NCBI GenBank assembly: GCA_029249445.1
Contig: JAQWHI010000019.1
Coordinates: 271,378-335,377 of the forward strand
Length of the DNA stretch: 64,000 bases
Source of the DNA: Crocinitomicaceae bacterium
GTDB lineage: Bacteria; Bacteroidota; Bacteroidia; Flavobacteriales_D; Crocinitomicaceae
Direction of reading: 5' to 3'
The number at the start of each line of letters is the position of its first letter. Within the stretch, counting starts at the first letter, position 1. This document shows positions 18,401 through 27,340 of this stretch, in pieces. Position numbers and translations under genes: made by a program. The notes under the pieces were generated by a model, which had not been told where the DNA came from, did no database searches, and saw only the letters and a program-made list of their open reading frames with translations.

Positions 18401-18406
18401 ACTTGC

Positions 18407-18414
18407 AAATTTAT
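18407..18414 (-). promoter_or_regulatory. -7 promoter element TAAATTTG
   Basis: Reads CAAATTTA on the + strand. It ends 6 bases before the ATG of the TPR lipoprotein, so the transcript is expected to start at or very near the start codon. Confidence 0.5.
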
Positions 18415-18497
18415 TGGATTTTTCGAGATTACAAACAAGGGCAAGCAACACATATTATCCTTTACGTCTTTTAACATTTTTGATGGTATATTTTAAG

Positions 18498-18505
18498 TAA
18501 TTTTG
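18498..18505 (+). promoter_or_regulatory. -7 promoter element TAATTTTG
   Basis: Fits TAnnTTTG, with TTTTTG ending at 18482, 15 bases upstream, as a possible -33 element. Only 4 bases separate it from the ATG of the small CxxC protein. Confidence 0.5.
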
Positions 18506-18509
18506 TACC

Positions 18510-18767
18510 ATGTCAAATTGGAGAAAGTTAGCACTATTAATTGCTGTTTTATTTGTTGTTGATCAAGTTTTCGGACAGGGTTGTTCACAGTGCAGATTAA
18601 TTTCAGAGCAAGGTGCAGGCCATGGTGGCGCAGAAGTAACAGAAGATTCCTTTGGGAGTAATATTAATTTCGGCATTCTCTACCTTATGGCCATTCCATA
18701 CATTCTTTTAATGTTCTTTTTTCGGAAGCAAATTGCACGCCTTTTTAAAACATTAATCAAACGCTAA
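18510..18767 (+). CDS. Small exported one-pass membrane protein with a CxxC motif
   Basis: 85 residues: a signal peptide ending near VFGQG, then CSQCRLISEQ (Cys-x-x-Cys just after the cleavage site), a short polar Gly-rich segment, SNINFGILYLMAIPYILLMFFF as a membrane helix, and a basic cytoplasmic tail. The layout (exported CxxC, short linker, ILYLMAIPYILL helix) matches a family of small Bacteroidetes proteins I have seen without an assigned role. It could bind a metal or undergo periplasmic thiol chemistry; this is inference. Confidence 0.7.
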   Translation: MSNWRKLALLIAVLFVVDQVFGQGCSQCRLISEQGAGHGGAEVTEDSFGSNINFGILYLMAIPYILLMFFFRKQIARLFKTLIKR

Positions 18768-18772
18768 GCACT

Positions 18773-19813
18773 CTAGAACCGTCTCTTTTTGGATTTGAAA
18801 AGTGCATCATGCAAGTTTGTGTAGGACAATGAAAACTCAAGAGACCCTTGGTATACTTGACGCAATAATGAAACTGTTAAATCATAAGACGCCCCAAATT
18901 TAAACCCTCTCCAATCAATAGCGACAGACGGACAAATCGCATCTCCCCAACGAAAGTAACTTCCAAAAGACAGATATGCATTGTGTGCTAAACCTGTAAG
19001 TTTGGTTCCGTTCTCAAATCGGTAACGCATCATAAGTCCGATAATTGTCTCCTTCTGCTCTCCCTGTATAAAGTGCGCAGCAGAAGCATCAAAAGACCAT
19101 TTTGAACCTACAATTTCTGAAGTAACACGTGTATGAACAACAAACTTACGGTTCAGTTTTTCCCCATAAAGACCATTAGAATATTTTAGTGATGGGGCGT
19201 TCAAGTGAAAGCCTGATAACCCAAATTGAACCTTTAAATCATTACTCCTTGCAAAAGAACTTCTCGATCCATCAAACTGATAAAAAAGACCTGCTGACGC
19301 GTCAAGATATGAAAAAGAAGGTATCGAATTTGCCTCACCACTTATAATTGTAGGGTCAAATCCTGCACCTCCCCATTGGCTATTAAATGTCACTGCGTTT
19401 ATGTCGGCCGAACGCTGGCCTATACCTGTTTGGAGTCCTGCCGATATAATATGGCCACTTCTTCCCATTGGAATAACACCACTCACTGACAGCGCCCCTT
19501 GAGTCAGCCCAAAATTTGAATCGCCACCAACATCATTAAAAAAAAGCAACCCAAGACCTGCATAAGCACGATCGTTTGTTCTGGACTTCCCTAAATTCAC
19601 GTCTGCCGCGACTGCCGTAGACATAAATTGAGTAGATGTTCCCAACCATTGGTTTCTATGGTTAATAGTGAGCCGCTCCCAACCGTCATAGACTCCCGTT
19701 GCGGCCGGATTAATTAAGAGTGGTGTAGAAGTCGTTTGAGTAAAGTGTAAATCTTGTGCTGTCACACTTTGTAACAATGCCGCACCAAATACTGTTAAAA
19801 TTATTTTCTTCAT
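18773..19813 (-). CDS. PorP/SprF-family type IX secretion outer-membrane protein
   Basis: 346 residues with signal peptide (MKKIILTVFGAALLQSVTAQ) and the family hallmark QDLHFTQTTSTPLLINPAATG, followed by an outer-membrane barrel (GLGLLFFNDVGGDSNFG, LKVQFGLSGFHLNAP, FKFGASYDLTVSLL). PorP/SprF proteins are dedicated outer-membrane partners for T9SS cargo with type B C-terminal domains and often sit beside that cargo. Here it lies 5 bases after the CotH-kinase/type B cargo gene, fitting that model. Confidence 0.93.
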   Translation of the reverse strand: MKKIILTVFGAALLQSVTAQDLHFTQTTSTPLLINPAATGVYDGWERLTINHRNQWLGTSTQFMSTAVAADVNLGKSRTNDRAYAGLGLLFFNDVGGDSNFGLTQGALSVSGVIPMGRSGHIISAGLQTGIGQRSADINAVTFNSQWGGAGFDPTIISGEANSIPSFSYLDASAGLFYQFDGSRSSFARSNDLKVQFGLSGFHLNAPSLKYSNGLYGEKLNRKFVVHTRVTSEIVGSKWSFDASAAHFIQGEQKETIIGLMMRYRFENGTKLTGLAHNAYLSFGSYFRWGDAICPSVAIDWRGFKFGASYDLTVSLLRQVYQGSLEFSLSYTNLHDALFKSKKRRF

Positions 19814-19818
19814 CGCTT

Positions 19819-22800
19819 CTATCTAAATAATGTAATATTTCCTGACAACAACTGGCCTGAGCCGTCATTCATAACAGCTTCTAACATATATGCATAAACG
19901 CCCGAATTACAGGCTTTATCATTGATAGTTCCGTCCCACTCCATCGCCTTATCGCTCGACTCAAGAATTTTATTTCCCCATCGGTCGTAAATATGTATCG
20001 TAAACGACTGAACGTCCAAACCAACAACAATAGTTAAGACATCATTGTTGTTGTCGCCATTCGGAGAAAAAGCCGTCGGAACATAAATTCCATTGACACA
20101 CCCAACACCTGAAGAGTCTGGGTCACATGGATTAAATGGATCAGATCCATTTGCAATTTCCATCTCATCTGTCAGTCCATCGTTATCACAATCGACACCA
20201 GAAACAATTGGTAATGTAATTAATGCAATACTGTAGGAACAAGGATCGTTCAAATCATATCCACTAACCAATTCAGAGGCGTCCGTTACACCATCACCGT
20301 CAGTATCAATTTGACACGCAGGGTCGGAATCATCTGGGTCACACGGGTTACATGGATCTGATGTTCCGCTCGGAACCAAAACCGTTAGCGGGTCGTCAAC
20401 TCCTAAAATTTCTTCACCGTCTGTTAATCCGTCTGCATCTGTATCTGCTACAAAAGGGTCGGTACACCCTGCCACCTCATCGACATTTAATACCCCGTCA
20501 AGGTCAGAATCACAGGTTGGGGAATTGGTGTAAGGATCACATCCATCACAAGGGTCAGAACCAGCCGTAACCTCTGTTCCATCATCAATTCCATCACCAT
20601 CTGTATCTGGGTTATTTGGATCTGTACAACCTGCAATCTCATCAACATTTAACAATCCATCTCCATCAATATCTGGATTCTCTGGAATAAATACTGCAAT
20701 AATACTATCAGCCGCAGAGATCGATAAGCTATTTGTATCTTCTGTAATTGCATTATTCATTGGACCAACAACAAACTCCCAACGGTCGAACACGTACCCA
20801 ACATTCGGTGTTGCTATTGTGTTGGTATTAATTCCTCCATAATAGGTTGTCGCCCAAGGGTATGTTGGGGCAAAAACAGAGTTTACTTTAATTGTTCCAG
20901 CATTTGAAGGGACAACATCGAAAACTACAGGAAACGGTCCCGTTAAACTGTAACAATCTATTAGACCTTGTTCTAACGCTAAACATCTTGTATCAATAAA
21001 GTCTTTTAAATCTTGAACATTTGATTGCCACCCAGCCATTGAGCCCCCCCATTTTGCGACTTGACCCGGCATTTCAGGTGCTATTTCTAACAACATGCTG
21101 TCCAATAACTGATTCATGTAAGCGCAAGAAAAATGCGTGTTTACTAAATCAATATATCTCGAAACATAATACTGCTCTACTACTGGATTTTCTGCAATTA
21201 GCTTTTCAAGTATGTCTGTATGTCCTTGTCCTCCTGGGTTTGGTAGGTTCTCAGCATTACATGGGTCAGCATTTGCTGTCGCGTCAGGTATTCCTGTATA
21301 GTTCACATAGTGCCCAAAGGTAGCGTCCATATCCCATAATGTGTACCTCCACTTCTTTTTAGATCCCAATGGGTCCATCCCTCGGAACCATGCAGTGTTC
21401 CAATTGAGCCAGTCTTGATTTACAACATATGAGTTGAACATAAAATAATCACAAAGAGACGCCCATTTTAATTGGCTTTTTACATAAGTCCAATCTGGGC
21501 CTGGTCCCATATTATTTGACATAATAAAAGCCACAAGCGCATCCCAGTCAGATTGAGAATTTGGAGCTCCGTACTCTTCCCATGTGCCTCCCCAAGTTTT
21601 TAAATATTGAAGATTGAATTTGTCCTGATCATAGTAATACTCTGTGTAATCATGATCATCTGCTTTTTCCCGTATTTCATATACCCCCCAATATTGACCG
21701 TTCAAGTAAACTACTGCCGGGCGCCATGTTCTTTCATCAAGCAACATGTCTGCTCGAATTGAAAGTGTATGAACAAACGCATCGCGAATGTGCGCTCCAC
21801 CATTTTCGAAAGGATAATTGTCACTAGCACCTGGCTTTAACATTATTCTCTGGAAGTCTTCTCTCGGCGTATCCGCTGGAAACAATTGGTGGTCAATGTC
21901 ATCATTATAACCAAACTGATCCCTCATAATGAAATCAAATCCACGTTGAGCATAAGCCCAAGAGTCATTTCCGTGTTTATTGAAATGGCCATCTCCTTCG
22001 TCAATAAAGGTGCCGTCTTGTTCGAAAAGTTCAAAACCACCCACCTTGTTGGTGCCTCCTCCAAAAAATCCTCCTTGGTTTCCATTTGCGACAAGATCAT
22101 ACACATCATCACTGTAGACTGAAACAACACAAACCCCGTGATTTTCATTGATAAAATAAGTGTTCGATTCTGTGAAACTAGGCGCGTCTGCACCAAAAGC
22201 GGTTGCACGAAGAACTGTTGTTGTGGAAATATTTATCGGACCTGAATAAGCTGTTGATGTTGGGGTTGGGTAAGAACCGTCTGTAGTGTATCGAATGGTT
22301 GCTGCCGGATCTGCACATGAAAGTGAAACATCCTGAGCTCCTGGATAAAATCCTGGGGCAACACTCATTGTTGGTTTTGGTTCATAAAAGTTTTGGGCTC
22401 CAACATTCGGCGCTCCAGGTGTTGGTGTAGTAAATAGTTTCCAATCCGGAGCAGTATCTGTTGAGCGTCCCACAGAATGATCAATTTTTGTCATATGAAC
22501 AATTTTGATCGAGTCAATTACATTCCCAAGTGTATTTGAAAGAATGATCCATTCATTTTGGGTTTGCTTCAAATTAAAATTTGGGTGTAACTGTCCTCCT
22601 ATAACCGTATTTCGTCTTGAACACATTACGACTTGATATCCATTTGCTGGAATAGTAGCGCCTGGAATTTGCCACTTTAATAGATTCGAAGATTTATCTG
22701 ACAAGTAGAACCCTGTAAGATCAATGTCCGCTCCGGTTGTATTTAATAGTTCAATCCAATCTTCATTTTCTCCATAATTATCTGTAATCCCATTCATATT

Positions 22801-22902
22801 AGAACAGGAGTATTCATTGATAATTACTTGAGCATTAACTCCACCTAAGAAAAATAAAAAAAATAAGAGGAGAGAATTTTTAATGTTTCTAGTTTGTTTC
22901 AT
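19819..22902 (-). CDS. Secreted multidomain protein: lamin tail, CotH kinase, TSP3 repeats, T9SS type B CTD
   Basis: About 1027 residues from MKQTRNIKN, the start of a clear signal peptide. Order: lamin-tail domain (about 25-145, INEYSCSNMNGITDNYGENEDWIELLN split over 20), chitobiase C-terminal-like Ig domain (about 165-240, PAATIRYTTDGSYPTPTS), CotH kinase-like domain (about 250-640, with YGVYEIREKADD-type and YTLWDMDATFGHY elements, the latter holding the expected acidic metal ligands), Asp-rich thrombospondin type 3 calcium repeats (about 710-930, DTDGDGIDDGTE), and a type B T9SS domain (about 945-1027, PTAFSPNGDNNNDVLTI to the end). CotH proteins phosphorylate Ser/Thr of secreted proteins; here the kinase would act at the cell surface. 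Co-operonic with PorP/SprF. Confidence 0.9.
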   Translation of the reverse strand: MKQTRNIKNSLLLFFLFFLGGVNAQVIINEYSCSNMNGITDNYGENEDWIELLNTTGADIDLTGFYLSDKSSNLLKWQIPGATIPANGYQVVMCSRRNTVIGGQLHPNFNLKQTQNEWIILSNTLGNVIDSIKIVHMTKIDHSVGRSTDTAPDWKLFTTPTPGAPNVGAQNFYEPKPTMSVAPGFYPGAQDVSLSCADPAATIRYTTDGSYPTPTSTAYSGPINISTTTVLRATAFGADAPSFTESNTYFINENHGVCVVSVYSDDVYDLVANGNQGGFFGGGTNKVGGFELFEQDGTFIDEGDGHFNKHGNDSWAYAQRGFDFIMRDQFGYNDDIDHQLFPADTPREDFQRIMLKPGASDNYPFENGGAHIRDAFVHTLSIRADMLLDERTWRPAVVYLNGQYWGVYEIREKADDHDYTEYYYDQDKFNLQYLKTWGGTWEEYGAPNSQSDWDALVAFIMSNNMGPGPDWTYVKSQLKWASLCDYFMFNSYVVNQDWLNWNTAWFRGMDPLGSKKKWRYTLWDMDATFGHYVNYTGIPDATANADPCNAENLPNPGGQGHTDILEKLIAENPVVEQYYVSRYIDLVNTHFSCAYMNQLLDSMLLEIAPEMPGQVAKWGGSMAGWQSNVQDLKDFIDTRCLALEQGLIDCYSLTGPFPVVFDVVPSNAGTIKVNSVFAPTYPWATTYYGGINTNTIATPNVGYVFDRWEFVVGPMNNAITEDTNSLSISAADSIIAVFIPENPDIDGDGLLNVDEIAGCTDPNNPDTDGDGIDDGTEVTAGSDPCDGCDPYTNSPTCDSDLDGVLNVDEVAGCTDPFVADTDADGLTDGEEILGVDDPLTVLVPSGTSDPCNPCDPDDSDPACQIDTDGDGVTDASELVSGYDLNDPCSYSIALITLPIVSGVDCDNDGLTDEMEIANGSDPFNPCDPDSSGVGCVNGIYVPTAFSPNGDNNNDVLTIVVGLDVQSFTIHIYDRWGNKILESSDKAMEWDGTINDKACNSGVYAYMLEAVMNDGSGQLLSGNITLFR

Positions 22903-23070
22903 AGCGTTTGTATGTTGATTAATCACCCAAAATGTTTTTTTTAACAAATAGAGCCCTCCGAAAATAACTATTTTCTGCTGGATTTGCTAACATTTTGTAT
23001 ATTGGAGACGTAAAATCAGACAATCTGGTTGTCTATATTTTTCGCCCCACAAACTAATTTTAATTGAGAC

Positions 23071-23078
23071 TAACTTTG
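23071..23078 (+). promoter_or_regulatory. -7 promoter element TAACTTTG
   Basis: Fits TAnnTTTG and ends 6 bases before ATG 23085. It excludes the more upstream in-frame TTG at 23064 as the start. Confidence 0.5.
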
Positions 23079-23084
23079 TTAACT

Positions 23085-23498
23085 ATGAATTTCAAATCTC
23101 CTCTATCCTTCTTTTTTATTGCTATTGCTCTTTTTCTCACCACTGGGTGTAACAAAATTGAAGGGCCGGGTGGCGCTGCAACAATTAAGGGTATTATTCA
23201 TGTACAAGAATACGACGGTGCCAACAACTTAATCAATGAATACGATGCCCCAAAGTTTGATGTTTACATTATATATGGAAACGAAGAGGGAGAAACCTAT
23301 TTTGATGACGATATTGAGACCTCTTTCGATGGGAGCTTTGAATTTAACTATCTCGAGCCGGGAAATTATCAAATCTTTGTTTATGAAGACTGTAACACCT
23401 GTCAAAGTGGAAGAGAAGCTAAAATGATAGATGTTACCATTTCAGAAAAAAAAGATATTATTGACCTCGGTACAATAAATGTATTTCAGAACTTTTAA
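23085..23498 (+). CDS. Lipoprotein with carboxypeptidase-regulatory-like domain
   Basis: 137 residues: signal peptide with lipobox LTTGC (Cys about residue 22), then GGAATIKGIIHVQEYDGANN and SFDGSFEFNYLEPGNYQIFVYEDC, which is the pattern of a carboxypeptidase-regulatory-like (prealbumin-type) beta sandwich. A CNTCQSG sequence near the C-terminus adds a pair of cysteines. The downstream DUF2490 barrel starts immediately after the stop (TAAATG), so the two are coupled and may act together at the outer membrane. Function unknown. Confidence 0.72.
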   Translation: MNFKSPLSFFFIAIALFLTTGCNKIEGPGGAATIKGIIHVQEYDGANNLINEYDAPKFDVYIIYGNEEGETYFDDDIETSFDGSFEFNYLEPGNYQIFVYEDCNTCQSGREAKMIDVTISEKKDIIDLGTINVFQNF

Positions 23499-24176
23499 AT
23501 GACAAAGATGAAAGTATTTGCATTTTTTCTGTTTGCAGCACTCTCTTTTTCCTCTTTTTCACAAAACCATGAAACAATGGTTTGGACTGAACTTGGTGTT
23601 CGAGGAAATCTAATTAAAAAGTCTGACTGGGCAATGGAGCTTAATACGCGTTTTAATGAAGAAGGTGTTGCCACTTTTTTCCCACAACTCGGTATAAATT
23701 ATAAAATCACAAAATGGCTTAAGCCGTCCATAGATTACCGTTTTTTAGTAGATAAAAACAAATATGGCAATTACAAAACGTCTCACCGTGTGAATGTGAA
23801 TCTGAACTTTAAATCAAAAGTTGCTAGGCGGTTCTATATGGGCGCTAGAGTTCGATATCAGTATGGTTTCGAGCAGTTTGGTGCTCCCGTGTCGTACAAT
23901 GATGACTTTGACCAAGCAATTCGCTTAAAACCATCATTTTCTTACGATATTAGTAACAGTGTTTTTACACCGACATTTTCAGCGGAATGGTTTTATAACC
24001 CTGAATTAGGTGAGAATGGTAGGCAGTTCACAAAAATTCGAATCGCAATCGGTTCAAAACTAGAACTCGAGGGGCCACACAGTGTTTCATTTAAATACCA
24101 GCTTGATAAACGATTTAATAATTTTGCGTCTGGCGTGAGACATGTCGCATCATTTTCATACGAATACAAGCTCTAG
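23499..24176 (+). CDS. DUF2490 outer-membrane beta-barrel protein
   Basis: 225 residues with a signal peptide (MTKMKVFAFFLFAALSFSSF then SQ) and a barrel of amphipathic strands: MVWTELGVRGNLIKKSDWAM, FFPQLGINYKITKWLKPSID, RRFYMGARVRYQYGF. The early W and the pattern of strands match DUF2490 (putative outer-membrane porin-like proteins). The alternative start MKVFAFF at 23508 is equally possible. Coupled to the lipoprotein upstream; converges with gldH with a 4-base overlap of the stops. Confidence 0.8.
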   Translation: MTKMKVFAFFLFAALSFSSFSQNHETMVWTELGVRGNLIKKSDWAMELNTRFNEEGVATFFPQLGINYKITKWLKPSIDYRFLVDKNKYGNYKTSHRVNVNLNFKSKVARRFYMGARVRYQYGFEQFGAPVSYNDDFDQAIRLKPSFSYDISNSVFTPTFSAEWFYNPELGENGRQFTKIRIAIGSKLELEGPHSVSFKYQLDKRFNNFASGVRHVASFSYEYKL

Positions 24177-24652
24177 TTTTCTGTTGGCCCTGTTGATGGT
24201 TGAACTGTTAAGACAAGGTCTAGGACTTCGCTTATTGTTGTGTTGGTTATCCCTTGTTCAATACTGAAGTTGTACTTTCCTTCTACCGGTAATTTGCGTT
24301 GCTTGAACGAAAGGGGGGTTTCCACAACGGATCCAGTTTTTGTACCAATCCATGATCCGTCTGGGTTTGTTATTTTTATCTCATATGGTTCGCGCCCTGT
24401 TTCTCCGTTTGGTGCTTTTGTATTCATAAAAACCCATAAGTTATTGTACTTGTAATCCGTTGTCGTCCTGAGGGTTAATGTAAAATCATAAGATTGATCT
24501 AGGTCGTCAATCGACACTACAAACTTTGCCTTTTGACCATGCTTCCACTCTTTATTTGTAAATGAATAGGACTCCTCATAGAATGGAGGCTCAGAACAAG
24601 AAAGGAGAGAAACAAAAATAATTATGAAAAAAATACTATTTCGAATTTTCAT
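24173..24652 (-). CDS. gldH: Gliding motility lipoprotein GldH
   Basis: 159 residues from MKIRNSIFFIIIFVSLLSC, a lipoprotein signal with lipobox LLSC. The mature part (EESYSFTNKEWKHGQKAKF, DLDQSYDFTLTLRTTTDYKY, NNLWVFMNTKAPNG, GVSTT-type loop and KLPVEGKYNFSIEQG) fits GldH, a periplasm-facing lipoprotein needed for Bacteroidetes gliding and T9SS function in Flavobacterium johnsoniae. The start overlaps the 3' end of ricT by 17 bases; a much longer in-frame extension would run through ricT and is rejected. The holB-ricT-gldH order agrees with other Bacteroidetes as I recall. Confidence 0.88.
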   Translation of the reverse strand: MKIRNSIFFIIIFVSLLSCSEPPFYEESYSFTNKEWKHGQKAKFVVSIDDLDQSYDFTLTLRTTTDYKYNNLWVFMNTKAPNGETGREPYEIKITNPDGSWIGTKTGSVVETPLSFKQRKLPVEGKYNFSIEQGITNTTISEVLDLVLTVQPSTGPTEN

Positions 24653-25898
24653 TGTTGTTCTTTTGATTTTCCGTTGGCCTTTTTCTATTGTTTCTATTTC
24701 TATTATTTTTATTGGATTTTTTGGTTGGTCCCCCTCCTTGTTTGTTTTGCGGTCCTTTTCCTCCTCCTTGGCTTTTTCTCTTTTTGTTTGGGCGCTTTTT
24801 CTTTTTCTTAAAAATATGTTCAAACCGGTTGAGACTATCTTGCCCCACAACATTGGTGTAGTCCGGTTCTTTTTCCTCTACAACCTCCATAAAATCTGTC
24901 AAGTCGTATGGTTTTTTACCCTCCTTATTCATCCGAATAATTTCGCGAACACGGTCTGGGTTTAAAGGAATTAACCCTGCATTAAACTCCCCCTCGTATG
25001 CATATGACATTTGCCTTTTAAACACATCCGTTTTTATATGGATCGCTGTGCCTTTTTCGGTCTGTAATTTGAGGTCTCCTTTTGGAAAAGCCTTAATCGC
25101 ATCCAAATACATGTCCAGTTCATAATTCAGACAGCACTTTAATTTTCCGCATTGCCCCGCTAGTTTTTGTGGATTTAAAGAGAGTTGTTGGTAACGCGCA
25201 GCAGAGGTAGAAACAGACCTAAAGTCTGTAAGCCATGTTGAACAACACAGTTCCCGTCCACAGGAGCCAATTCCCCCCAACCTTGAGGCCTCTTGTCGAG
25301 CACCAATTTGACGCATTTCAATTCGGATTTTAAATTCATCCGCCATGTCCTTAATCAATTGGCGAAAATCAACACGCCCCTCTGCCGTATAATAAAATAT
25401 TGCTTTCGTTAAATCTGCCTGATATTCAACGTCAGAAATTTTCATTTCCAAACCTAAGTTCACCGCCAAGGTTCTCGATTTATACATCACTTCTTTTTCA
25501 AGAGAGCGGGCTTTTATCCATTTATCAATGTCTTCTTGCTCGGCAATCCGTATAATCTTCCGAGCCTCAGAAGGCTTGAAGTTTGGGCTTTTCTTTTTTA
25601 CCTGTATTCGAGTTAGTTCGCCAACAATAGAAACAACGCCAACATCTTTCCCTGGGGCCCCTTCTACGACCACCACATCTCCTACCTGAAGAGAAAGATT
25701 TTTTACGTTCTTAAAAAATCCTTTTCGGCTATTTTTAAACCGAATTTCTAATATATCATAAGGTGTTTGTCCTCCTGGTAACGCCATATTTGACAACCAG
25801 TTGTATACCTCTAATTTGTTGCAACCACCAGAACTACAGGTACCATTGTTTTTACATCCGTTAGGAGTTCCATTACTCCCACAACTGGCACAACTCAT
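24636..25898 (-). CDS. ricT: PSP1-domain protein RicT (YaaT)
   Basis: 420 residues. The N-terminus has a cysteine-rich head (MSCASCGSNGTPNGCKNNG, CSSGGC), then a PSP1 domain. Signature cysteines are GIGSCGRELCCSTWL and AGQCGKLKCCLNYEL (the YaaT/RicT family). The C-terminal 60 residues are a Lys/Arg/Asn/Gly-rich low-complexity tail, probably nucleic-acid binding. In Bacillus, RicT works with RicA and RicF, binds Fe-S clusters and stimulates RNase Y-dependent mRNA maturation; neither partner is visible here, so the Bacteroidetes role is unknown. Located between holB and gldH. Confidence 0.9.
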   Translation of the reverse strand: MSCASCGSNGTPNGCKNNGTCSSGGCNKLEVYNWLSNMALPGGQTPYDILEIRFKNSRKGFFKNVKNLSLQVGDVVVVEGAPGKDVGVVSIVGELTRIQVKKKSPNFKPSEARKIIRIAEQEDIDKWIKARSLEKEVMYKSRTLAVNLGLEMKISDVEYQADLTKAIFYYTAEGRVDFRQLIKDMADEFKIRIEMRQIGARQEASRLGGIGSCGRELCCSTWLTDFRSVSTSAARYQQLSLNPQKLAGQCGKLKCCLNYELDMYLDAIKAFPKGDLKLQTEKGTAIHIKTDVFKRQMSYAYEGEFNAGLIPLNPDRVREIIRMNKEGKKPYDLTDFMEVVEEKEPDYTNVVGQDSLNRFEHIFKKKKKRPNKKRKSQGGGKGPQNKQGGGPTKKSNKNNRNRNNRKRPTENQKNNNENSK

Positions 25899-26053
25899 AG
25901 TCTAATTTTGTTTGATGTAAAAATACACAATTAAAAGCTATGGCGGTCTTTTAGTCTTTGCGAAGATTTAAAGAGGTGTGTGTGGAAAATCATAGACACT
26001 CATTAATGTTCACCAACCTATTGTCAAAACAATCCATTTTTCTCTTACACCAA

Positions 26054-27172
26054 CTATGCACCATGAATGTAGCGCATTACATTAAAACTAAGATTCGTAA
26101 ACAGTATCTTCGAGTTTGCATTTCTTTCAATGTGATAATGGGCTTCGTTGAACGTCTTCATGAAATCAAAAACATTATTCCCACTTATAAACTGCGCAAA
26201 CTTTTCTAAAAAAAGGTGTTCTTGCTCTGAAACTTTTGTTAAATGGTCCTCCGTGTAGTTTTGCAACATGCTTTGGCGAAACATATGAAGGGCGTATTTC
26301 AAAAATACTTTTTGCTGTTCTCTACTAACCGCGGCTGTATTCTCTGCCCATTGAATCATTTCTAAAACATCTTTCTTGTAACAAACCCTCATTAGCTGAA
26401 TGAATTGGTCGCGGTTTTCATTTTGATTTTCATGACTCCCTAACAACGACAAAGCCTCAATTACATCTCCATCTCCCATTGATGCTGCACTCTCAGCCTC
26501 CCCAGAACCAACATTTAATGTGTTTTTTAAGTGTTGTGTAATCTCTTCCGTTTTAACACGTGGAACCTTAACAATTTGACAGCGTGATAAAATTGTTTGA
26601 AGCATAAATTCTTGTGACTCTGCCAAAAGAATAAAAAGAGTTTTTTTGGGCGGCTCTTCTATAATTTTAAGTAATTTATTGGCACATGAAACATTCATTT
26701 CTTCTGCCATCCAAATCACCATTACTTTATATCCTCCTTCATAAGAGCGTAAACTCAGTTTTTTTATAATTTCTTCGCTTTCATGTACGCTAATAATTGG
26801 TTTTCGCTCTTGAGCGTCCATCTTTTTAATCCATGTGTTTAGATTAAAATAAGGGCGCTCTATAAGTTGTTGTCGCCACTCTCCCAGCATTGAATCTGAA
26901 GTTTTGCCTATTGCTTGAACTGTAGGAAAAGAAAAATGAAGATCTGGATGTTGAAGGTTTTGTACCTTTCTACAAGATGAACATTTTCCACAACTATCTG
27001 TGGCTCCTTTGTTCTCACAAAATAAAAATTGTACAAAAGCTAATGCGAGCGGAAGAGACCCATAGCCTGGCTTTCCAAGAAACAATTGAGCATGCCCAAC
27101 CTTTTCATTGTTCACTTCGTTAAGAAAGTGTCTTATTAAATCTTTTTGTCCAACAACAGTGGAAAAATGCAT
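26054..27172 (-). CDS. holB: DNA polymerase III delta' subunit
   Basis: About 372 residues from MHFSTVVGQKDLI. This clamp-loader subunit loads the beta sliding clamp during replication. The P-loop is degenerate (GKPGYGSLPLALA, no Lys-Ser/Thr), as expected of non-hydrolysing delta'. A four-Cys zinc module follows (CENKGATDSCGKCSSC), then the HPDLHFSFP element, and SRC in TILSRCQIV is the sensor arginine motif. The upstream in-frame extension (to 27376) crosses the divergent EamA gene and is rejected. Confidence 0.88.
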   Translation of the reverse strand: MHFSTVVGQKDLIRHFLNEVNNEKVGHAQLFLGKPGYGSLPLALAFVQFLFCENKGATDSCGKCSSCRKVQNLQHPDLHFSFPTVQAIGKTSDSMLGEWRQQLIERPYFNLNTWIKKMDAQERKPIISVHESEEIIKKLSLRSYEGGYKVMVIWMAEEMNVSCANKLLKIIEEPPKKTLFILLAESQEFMLQTILSRCQIVKVPRVKTEEITQHLKNTLNVGSGEAESAASMGDGDVIEALSLLGSHENQNENRDQFIQLMRVCYKKDVLEMIQWAENTAAVSREQQKVFLKYALHMFRQSMLQNYTEDHLTKVSEQEHLFLEKFAQFISGNNVFDFMKTFNEAHYHIERNANSKILFTNLSFNVMRYIHGA

Positions 27173-27328
27173 GACATAAAAGTACTTAAAAATTGGAACA
27201 CCCTTACCTAAACTGAACTCATAATCGGAGTTTATTGAAGCAAATTCTTCACTCCCCGTTTTGTGAATTGTGGTACTATACCTATCTTTTATTAATGGCA
27301 AAAGCACGGTATTATTTCTGTGCTTTTG

Positions 27329-27336
27329 TATTTTTG
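27329..27336 (+). promoter_or_regulatory. -7 promoter element TATTTTTG
   Basis: Fits TAnnTTTG and ends 4 bases before ATG 27341 of the EamA transporter, suggesting a leaderless transcript. Confidence 0.5.
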
Positions 27337-27340
27337 TGCC

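Noticed and set aside
20352..20570. Antisense reading frame in the calcium repeats
   Set aside because: An open frame made by repetitive Asp/Gly codons on the other strand; no start context or family match.
22902..23085. AGACAA-N5-TTGTCT inverted repeat at 23018-23034
   Set aside because: Short and with an AT-rich tail lacking a T-run; could be an operator, but a single weak repeat is not enough.
24653..24853. N-terminal extension of GldH
   Set aside because: It would translate through the 3' part of ricT in another frame and places basic residues before an obvious lipoprotein signal peptide.
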